64,000 bases of DNA from Aphrophora alni (Eukaryota; Arthropoda; Insecta; Hemiptera; Aphrophoridae): NCBI GenBank assembly GCA_963513935.1, contig OY740765.1, positions 145,827,618-145,891,617 of the forward strand, read 5' to 3'. Under the pieces are notes generated by a model that was not told the DNA's origin, made no database searches, and saw only the letters and a list, made by a program, of their open reading frames with translations. The first letter of the stretch is position 1, and each line of letters starts with the position of its first letter. Positions 57,045 to 64,000 of this stretch are shown piece after piece. A program made the position numbers and the translations under genes.

Positions 57045-57675
57045 TTGTCTACAGTTGTTGACAAAGTGGCATTTTGTTCATTTAAATTAGTTTGCAAAAC
57101 AGCTGATTTCTCAACAGTTTCACTTTGCCCACTACTTTGCACACTACTTTGCTCACTCCGAATGGCAACCGAACAAAACGAAATTTAGGTTAAGTTTATT
57201 TGAATTGATTTATAATACACAGGAAATGTCCAGTATGTAGGTTAGATTAATTCTTACATGTTAAATAACATAAATAAACAACAAAACAACGTTTTAAAGT
57301 TGAAAAAGGAAGTAATTATTCATAAAGATGATTGACAGTGTATGTATACGGAGAGTATTTTTCGTTTGCCGAGTTTTGAAGTTGGCAATCCCGTTTCCTC
57401 AACAATACACCTACGTTATTTGTAATATTCATAAATAACCTCAGTTTTGACGTTATTGTATTTATATTATATTAACACTATTGTATTAAATTAATATTTT
57501 ATTAAATTGTGTTACTGCTGAAGTATGTTTTTTACTTGTCACAAAATAACAACTGTAGACAAAGTATAATGTGCAATTCGTGAGCAAAGTGTCTTTTTTT
57601 AACTCGATAAAGATTTTTCTCTCTTTTAAAAAAGTGCTACTTTGCTCACTAGTTGCACAAATAACTATTTTCTGT
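57045..57675 (+). mobile_element. non-autonomous Crypton-like element, short form
   Basis: Close relative of 9655-10437: same left end TTTGTCTACAGTTGTTGACA, same body (GGAAGTAATTATTCATAAAG, CCGAGTTTTGAAGTTGGCAA) and same right hairpin end. The segment holding the recombinase N-terminal frame is replaced by AT-rich DNA. It sits at the same site within its LDR host as the 9.6-kb copy. Confidence 0.65.
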
Positions 57676-58032
57676 TTCCTGAGGTCTTGAAACGAGCAGT
57701 ATCACACATAAAAATGCGCCTGGTGGACCTCGAAACTGTAGATATATGAAGAAGTGTCCGCTCGCTACGCTCTTGTCGTTGAATCGATCTTGGATCTTAA
57801 ATACGAATATTATTTTCTTGAAAGGTCAGCGTTCGAAATTACATTTTTAACAATAAATTCAGTGTTTATCACGTAGTAGGGTTGATACCTCTTAAATCTG
57901 GATTTTTTTATCCACAGTAATACAATATGTTATAAGTTGAATAACCCATGAACAAAAACTGTTTAAAATGCATTTTTGTACATTTTCAATTTGATTTATC
58001 TAAATTTGGATATTGTTGTATAAGAGCACATA

Positions 58033-58806
58033 CCATGTGTCCAAAAAGTCCCACTCCCCCCTCTTATTTTTTTTTTATTAATGGAAATAGACAGATTTGC
58101 TTTGGGGAAAATTTAGATAACCAAAGGAGGAGTTTTTGAAGTATCAAAAATTTCAAACCTTCCCCAAAATGGGGTAGTTTGGGGGTAAGTCAAGAATTTT
58201 AAACAGCAACCCCTATTGAGTGATACCTCATTTTAAAGGTCTTTTTAAAATAAGAATAATGGCGGAAACCAGAGGTCTCTAAGTTCATCTTACCCAACAT
58301 AGCAACCAATCGAATAGATAATGTTAAACTACAAACTCCGGTTGTTTATATTACATTACAAACTGCTCTATGTTGGTAAAATGATGGTAAGAGCCTTACA
58401 TTGTTTTTTTTAGCTCATATTAAGTTCTTGAAATGGCTACCATTTACTTTTTGGCAGAAATAGATTCTGGACTCAAAAGCTTGTTGTACATTTCGTAACA
58501 TTTCTGGTCTAATTATTAACGTAAAATTCACAATTCGATTGGTTGCTATGTTGGGTAGGATGAACTTAGAGACCTCTGGTTTGCGCCATTATTTTTATTT
58601 TTAAAAAGCCTTTAAAATGAGGTATCACTCAATAGGGGTTGCTATTTAAAATTCTTGACCAAACTACCCCATTTTGGGGGTATGAGTTGAAAATGTTGAT
58701 ACTTCAATAAACTCCTCCTTTGGTTATCTAAACTTTCCCCAAAGCAAATCTGTCTATTTCCATTAATTAAAAAAATAAGAGGGGGTGGGACTTTATGGAC
58801 AAATGG
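58033..58806. mobile_element. Tc1/mariner-type element with ~270-bp inverted repeats (774 bp)
   Basis: TA flanks (58031-58032, 58807-58808) within an LDR copy. Ends CCATGTGTCCAAAAAGTCCC and, inverted, CCATTTGTCCATAAAGTCCC. Arms extend about 270 bp each and include GATTTGCTTTGGGGAAAATT, CCCAAAATGGGGTAGTTTGG and ACCAGAGGTCTCTAAGTTCA. The centre keeps the last ~35 codons of a transposase. The ORF at 57948-58139 is not a gene. Confidence 0.9.
58415..58531 (-). pseudogene. DDE transposase C-terminal fragment
   Basis: Minus-strand frame RPEMLRNVQQAFESRIYFCQ then KVNGSHFKNLI and stop (58415-58417). This matches the ending LRNVxxxFxxRxxxCxxxNGxHFxHLL of the same transposase superfamily seen at 39.7 kb. 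Only the tail survives, inside intact long inverted repeats. Confidence 0.7.
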
Positions 58807-59010
58807 TATAGTTTCCTATAAAAAATTACGTATTTTGTTATATATTTTTTTAACCGTTTCCATGATTATGTAAAGACGACACAGCGAAGGACTGACGGCG
58901 TAAAGGAAATAACTTTTCCTGAGGTCTTGAAACGTGAAGATTAGTTAAAAAACAGAGATCGAATTTTTTTTACCATTACCAAATATACCATTTACTTCGA
59001 CAAAGAGTAA

Positions 59011-59907
59011 TTAAAAATTCTCATATAATTGAACCCCATTTCGTCGAGCGATGTTGGACGGTCTTCCAATTCAAAGACTCTTATAACGGTAATACAGATT
59101 TCCTTCCAAAACCATAATCAGAGTTCTACACAACCAAATACTCCATTAAACATAACAAAATAAATCTCAACGTAATAGACCCACACAGTCCTTCTATTAC
59201 GTCACAATAGAACCTGTATCTCAAAACATTTCCAAGTGATTGATGGAAATAATAGTTTTTTGTCGTGATTATTTCCAGTCACAACTTCTCATAAGTTCGA
59301 CAATTAATTCTGTCGAGTTGGAAAAAAAAGCTATTAAACAATTTTTCACACATTTCAAGTTATCGTCTGCTATCGGGGGGTTGGTTTCACCCTTATGATT
59401 AATGGTAACTGGCCGAGACTTGAGAATTCCTATCCCTCTTACAAAAAAAAAAAAAACACGTGTGCTATCCAGCCCATTCGCTGTAGACTAATAAATATAA
59501 GCCTACGGAAATGCTTTAAACTTAATTTAATTGCTCGGTTTTGTTGACCGTTTTAACTTGGAAGTCGTTTGACTTTTGACCCGTCACAATTCAAAATGTT
59601 TAAACGAGGCTCTCCGGTTTACCTTGACCCGGTAGGTGACTTGTCACCTTCATTCTTGTTATAATTAGTAAGAGGGCATAATGTGAGTAATTTCTCATAT
59701 TCATCACTCGATTTTATCGATTTGTTTTTAACTTTGTTATGTTTAAAGTACAGAGAAATTTTGTACTAAAACTTTTTTTTTATTATTCTAGGAAATATTC
59801 AGTTTTATCCTCTCATTATAAACGCTCTTCAACTACGATGAACCGATTATGGTCACATTTTGTACATGGAAATGATATTACAAATCTTCCGGTGTAAACA
59901 ATACATA
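59011..59907. other. unassigned DNA
   Basis: No repeat or coding motif recognised. Confidence 0.4.
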
Positions 59908-60479
59908 CAGAGTGTGCCAGCTGTTTTACTTGGAAAGTGTTTCAATATTTCAAAAATGTTAAATAGAAAATCCTTTAAACTTTTTATGTATTTTTTTTCC
60001 TTTTTTTAAGGTTTTGAAATTTTTATACCATCAGTCATAATTCTAAAGTCGGGAATAAATTATTGCAACCATTTTAAAAGAAGCCTTAGGTGTGATTTTC
60101 AAATTATCTTTTAGTACATTACACTCTATCTACTTTCCAATTTTAATATCGGTTCAACTCCTTTAAGTGCAGAAAATGCCTAAAATTTAGTTTTACACTA
60201 ATTTGAGCCTCTATATTTCCTAAAAAGATAGATTTATAAAAATTACATAATTATATAAAATATTTAATTATGCATAAAATATAAAACCATAATAATAAAT
60301 AGATATTTCTATAAAAAAAATTATGGCAGCTCTATTGGACAAATGACTGATGGTACAAAATTTTAAAACCTTCAAATAATACAACGTAAAAAGTTCAGGG
60401 GAGTTGCCATTTGACTTTTGTCAACATATCAATTGCTTTACAGGTAAAACAGCTGGGACATTTATACCAATCACTTTGT
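59908..60479. mobile_element. diverged foldback MITE (572 bp)
   Basis: TA-flanked (59906-59907, 60480-60481). Left end CAGAGTGTGCCAGCTGTTTT; right end inverted CAAAGTGATTGGTATAAATG then CCCAGCTGTTTTACC. The arms diverge but share AAGTTTTTTA-type and GGTTTTGAAATTTTTATACC / TGGTACAAAATTTTAAAACC blocks over about 150 bp. No coding sequence. Confidence 0.65.
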
Positions 60480-60516
60480 ATGTATATCTTATAACTTTGT
60501 GCTACAATACAATGTG

Positions 60517-60520
<4 letters not shown>

Positions 60521-60584
<64 letters not shown>
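60521..60584. repeat. (AT)n microsatellite
   Basis: About 64 bp of AT dinucleotides. Confidence 0.95.
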
Positions 60585-60590
<6 letters not shown>

Positions 60591-61270
60591 GTTATACCCG
60601 TGTGTTTTTATAGAACATAAGTTGGATTAATCAGTTTGTTGTGAATGTAAAAAAAATAATTGATTTTTATATTAAAATATAAACTTTATGATGACAAAAA
60701 AAAAAAAAAATAAATGTTGATACAAAATTGGATGTAAAAAGAGCATAGACTTGCTTTGCTTGTGCCATATTATTCCTAAGAGTAAATATTATTTGATTAA
60801 AACCAAGTTTTTAAATGAATGCGATCATGTTGATCTTCGTTTTTTGCCAATCCGTGATTTTGTTTTCTTGCTATATTTCACACTGGTTCGAGTCTTTAAT
60901 TTTCACATTTGATCAAAATTTGAATTCAATCGGTAGAGTCAATTTTGAAAAGGCATTTTTAAGGAGATTGTAATATTTTCATTTTGTTTAGGTGCTTAAA
61001 CGCTACATTTACAATGACCTACAAAAAAAATTCTTCCTATGTAAAAACACTTAAATACATAACCTAGTTTTGAGACCACACCCCCTAAAATCAAACATTA
61101 ATGCAATTTCACCCATTAAATGTCATTAGCGTCCAAATTCTTCTAAAAGTCCAAGGATTCCGCCTAAATATTCCTATCGAATTCCCATCCTCGAAAATCC
61201 GATCTGCGAAATCTTACCACCAAAATCCAATCTGTGGTAGTATTACGGCCGAAAATCCGATCCGTAAAAT
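60585..61270. other. unassigned; short AATCCGATC repeat at its end
   Basis: AT-rich. 61190-61270 has three diverged units of GAAAATCCGATC..AAATCTTAC. The 62-codon ORF at 61101-61289 covers them and is not credible. Confidence 0.4.
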
Positions 61271-62264
61271 CTTACAACACATAAGGTAACTTCTGAACAA
61301 GTAGAGTAGAAAACATCTACCTTTCAACAAAGTTATATATTTGTAAGGTAAGACTTTCTCGTAAGGTAAGTTGTTTCATTTTTTAAAGGTTTGAAAACAT
61401 TTCCCCCCCCCGCTTTTTAAAGGGTTAAAAAGAGGGACCTTAATTTTTTTTCAAATACGAACTTTCACCGTGTAACATGTCATTTTGAAGGCCATAAAGA
61501 AAGACAAATTTTGTTGTATTGGAAATGTCTTTAACCGGAATTACGGGGGCTAGAAGTTGAATTTTAATTTTTCTATTTGTTATGGATATTAATGAAAAAT
61601 AAAAAATAAAAAACCATTAAATACCAATTAAAGTTTTTAACAGTAAACTTATTTCAATAAATGAACACACTTGTATGTATTTTCCCTATTTTATGAAACC
61701 TTGTATGTCTTTCTCTTGGGTTAGCTCATTATTTCAATTAAATTAGTCATAAGGATTATTCTATACGTCATCAGTTTCTTCTTAAAATTTGGCTTAAGAT
61801 TATTAAAAAATTGCCCCATTGATTCCCCTTTCAAAAATTGGGGCCACTTTCCTAAAATAGACAAATAAATAAAAGTGTGTTCATTTAGTTAAATCAGTTT
61901 GGTGTTATAAAATTTAATCGGCGTTTTTAAATTTTTTTTTCATTAATATCTATAAAAATTATAAAACTCAAAATTTGACTTCAAGCCCCATAATTCCAGT
62001 TAGAGATATTTAAAGGTAGACTTTACCCCAGTTCCAGATAGACTTTTTAAAGGTAATAAACTTTCTCTTTTTTATAACTTTCAAAATGATATGTTACACT
62101 ATGAGGTTTCTATTTGAAAAACAAAATTCCCCCTTTAAAAACCCTTAAAAAGTATTCAAAAACATGTTTACCTGATAAAATGTGAAAGAACTTACCATAT
62201 GAGATTTGTTGAAGGTTAGAAATTTTTATCTTTACTCGTTCAGAAATTTCCTAGGGGTTGCAAG
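61271..62264. mobile_element. long foldback element, arms ~330 bp (994 bp)
   Basis: Left arm from CTTACAACACATAAGGTAAC and right arm, inverted, from CTTGCAACCCCTAGGAAATT. Shared blocks include TTCTGAAC.AGTA, CTTTCAACAAA, CCTTTTTAAAGGGTT-type runs, CAAATACGAACTT / ATTTGAAAAAC, CATGTCATTTTGAA, and CCGGAATTACGGGGGCT / AGCCCCATAATTCCAG. A ~300-bp unpaired centre has no coding motif. No clear target duplication; class unknown. Confidence 0.75.
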
Positions 62265-62746
62265 ACTTTTTTCCACTCTAGACAAGCTATCAAAAATCGT
62301 GTTGGAATTACAAAATATTCAGGAAGAGAAATTAAGTGGAGATATAACCGTATAGAATTTAATTTTAATATATGTAAAACAAGCACCTTGCTTTACTTCA
62401 ACTGTCCCAGTTTCTACTTTTATTATATTACGAAAAACTATTGAGATAGTTCCCGCCCCCAAATTCTTTTACATAAAGAAAAAATATTATATTAAATTAC
62501 TGTATTTGAAAATCGTTTTTATGGATTCAGTGCATTTTGATGATAAAATTGATTTATATCCGTTGCATAAGTTTAAATAAACAGTTGGCTGTGATGTTCA
62601 CTATGTGAATAAATAATTGTGTAAAGTGTCAATTAGATTGGAATGCATATTCAGATAGCAGTTAAAATTAAGATAAGAGATTTTAACTATGAAGTGATTA
62701 TGCAGAATCAACTATTGTATTAAAACAGTTTCCACTGGACCGGAGG
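62265..62746. other. unassigned upstream region of candidate gene
   Basis: AT-rich, lies directly 5' of the candidate exon 1. TATA-like sequences are abundant by composition and none can be singled out. Confidence 0.35.
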
Positions 62747-63271
62747 ATGCGTATAAATTATCTTTGTTTGCCATTTTGTTTGCAGCTACTCTTTCGAGCA
62801 TTGTAAGTCTATTTTTTATAAATGATCAGTTTAATAGCTTGTTTTATATGCACTAAATAACTTTAAAATATATCCATATGACACATAAAAGAACAAAATC
62901 TCAGGAAATTTATTTTGAATTAAATTCAATACGATTGCTGTACAATAAAAGTATAGAAGTATTCAAACGCCTTTTTTATCTACTGCTGTATTACTGAGCA
63001 GAATTTGTTTTAGTGTTTTCAGATTGTTTATTATTTTTAATCTTTGTATAAAACTTTTTTTTTTAGGGAGAAGACAGAAGAGGTTTTTAAACTGGACACG
63101 TTTGAGGATGTAGTCCAGTCACTGGCGATTGTTGATAAGTTCTTGTTTATAAAAGTATTATTTTGTTACTATAGAATCCTAATAACAACCCCTCGCCGTT
63201 TTGTAAAATCAATCAACATGAACATAATAAAGTCCTTCTGTGATATGAAAGTCTTCCCCAACGATCCATGA
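62747..63271 (+). CDS. candidate two-exon gene, short hydrophobic protein
   Basis: Exon 1 62747-62802 starts at ATG and ends before a canonical GTAAGT. Intron 62803-63066 ends in a pyrimidine-rich TTTTTTTTTAG; exon 2 63067-63271 ends with TGA. Splicing keeps an open frame of 86 residues: MRINYLCLPFCLQLLFRAL, then EKTEEVFKLDTFEDVVQSLA, IVDKFLFIKVLFCYYRILIT and a basic tail ending MKVFPNDP. Two hydrophobic segments are visible. AATAAA signals follow at 63377 and 63412. FEDVVQSLAIVxKF with a following hydrophobic stretch faintly recalls the region before the second membrane segment of insect odorant receptors, but a full receptor is about 400 residues. It may be a receptor gene fragment, an unrelated small gene, or chance; a second exon-1 frame (TGPEDAYKLSLFAILFAATL) is also open but out of phase. 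Confidence 0.3.
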
Positions 63272-63442
63272 ACCAAACAGAAGAAGCGGAAAATTATAAA
63301 GTTTTTATTTTTTTCAACAAGTGAAACATAGTTAAAGCTAGTGATATTTAGACATATATGAAGAGAAGAACATTTTAATAAACTCTCCTGTTATAGTTTA
63401 CATAGTTTTATAATAAATTGTATACAGATAATAAGATATGTA

Positions 63443-64000
63443 CAGGGTGTCCCACGAAGAAGTAGCTATTTTTGAATTAATATGCCGGACATATGGAACC
63501 TTCTACCAACTTGACAATTTACAATTATGTTACACAGATATGTAAAAAAAAGTACCCTCGAGATTCATTTTTTTATGATCAATCAAAACAAAATGGCGGA
63601 AAAACAAAAATAATATTAATCTTCTGGAGAACCACTTCCTCCTACAATTGAATGCAGTTAAAATACACATTGACATCTGTTGAATCTCGATCAGCTGTTG
63701 TTTTGTTAACACGCAACAATGAAACAATTTGTTTAGTTGTGTTCAATCTGTTTATGTGTGATACCTAACCTCGAAAATAAATGTTTCAATTGAGTTCTTG
63801 GGGTATTGCTTTGGAAAATGACTACGAAGTGATAAGGTGTTATCAAAGAACCTACACAATTGTGCTTTCTCCATCAAGAAAATCATTTCATAAATGAAAA
63901 AAAGTTTATTCTCACAATATAACAACAGTTAATGAGTTAATGAGACTGATTGAAGAGGAATTTTATATAAAAATTGATACCACAGCAGTAACTCATACCA
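63443..64000 (+). mobile_element. Tc1/mariner-type element, left part, runs off window
   Basis: After TA at 63441-63442, CAGGGTGTCCCACGAAGAAG opens the terminal repeat also seen inverted at 34150-34322 and 49110-49283 (TATGCCGGACATATGGAACC, GTACCCTCGAGATTCATT, ACAAAATGGCGGAAAAAC). It is the best-preserved left end of this family here. The right end is beyond the window. Confidence 0.85.
63781..63990 (+). pseudogene. DDE transposase N-terminus fused to C-terminal piece
   Basis: ATG at 63781 opens MFQLSSWGIALENDYEVIRC and YQRTYTIVLSPSRKSFHK, then stop; compare ENEYEAIRR and KTYPNVCPTMKK at 48.4 kb. The sequence then jumps to AAAGTTTATTCTCACAATAT and TTGAAGAGGAATTTTAT, the C-terminal region. 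The catalytic centre is deleted, by a different deletion from the 48-kb copy. Confidence 0.65.

Larger units (their letters stand above)
56262..57720 (+). repeat. LDR copy with two insertions
   Basis: LDR starts near AAGCACTTATCCAACCCTAT, continues to CGAATATCATATTT at 56496, is broken by a foldback, and resumes at 56700 with TATTTTCTCGGTAGGTCAGG. It runs to AATTAATTTTG at 57044, is broken by a Crypton-like element, and resumes with TTTCCTGAGGTCTTGAAACG. It ends at about 57695 in a junction with another LDR copy. Confidence 0.85.
57695..59010 (+). repeat. LDR 3' part interrupted by Tc1/mariner-type element
   Basis: Begins at the GGTGGACCTCGAAACTGTAG block, then CGCTCGCTACGCTCTTGTCG, CAATAAATTCAGTGTTTATC and GTATAAGAGCACATA to 58032. 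It resumes at 58807 with TATAGTTTCCTATAAAAAAT and reaches CCAAATATACCATTTACTTC. Confidence 0.8.

Overview
The window looks like an AT-rich intergenic stretch of an insect chromosome, most likely hemipteran. That placement is an inference from the transposon protein families present and a short (CCTAA)4 run matching the insect telomere motif; no conserved host gene settles it. There is no bacterial-style gene layout, no long open reading frame, and no tRNA or rRNA gene that I can recognise. Nearly everything identifiable is mobile DNA or tandem repeat, mostly old, frameshifted and nested.

Layout. 448-1752 is a 31-bp satellite with higher-order structure. 3800-4110 is the 3' coding end of a non-LTR retrotransposon. 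From about 4.6 kb to 59 kb, at least 17 copies of one ~1-kb dispersed repeat (called LDR here) form a scaffold into which other elements inserted: Crypton-like elements (9655, 17758, 57045), a PIF/Harbinger element with a MADF-like ORF (14697-15392), a Penelope-like (PLE) fragment (43173-43690), a foldback (56497-56699), an unclassified TIR element (52586-53284) and a Tc1/mariner-type element (58033-58806). LDR is itself the middle of a longer composite, here R2-LDR-end, seen complete at 20805-22010 and 52440-53875; other R2 copies lack the LDR middle.

Tc1/mariner-type elements with long terminal inverted repeats and decayed DDE transposases lie at 33573-34322, 39388-40252, 48100-49283, 58033-58806 and 63443-end, with protein-free relatives at 12945-13832 and 59908-60479. 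Non-LTR reverse transcriptase/RNase H remnants lie at 30726-31990 and 35340-36345 (minus). A diverged ~132-bp tandem array fills 28110-29110. A two-exon candidate host gene lies at 62747-63271.

Most notable: hammerhead-ribozyme-like motifs occur at seven loci (nine copies). Two foldback insertions carry them as inverted pairs, with target-site duplications of 11 and 12 bp and one-sided tails of 38 and 37 nt. Another motif lies just downstream of a recognisable Penelope-like protein C-terminus. Together these suggest a PLE-derived, non-autonomous ribozyme-bearing foldback family.
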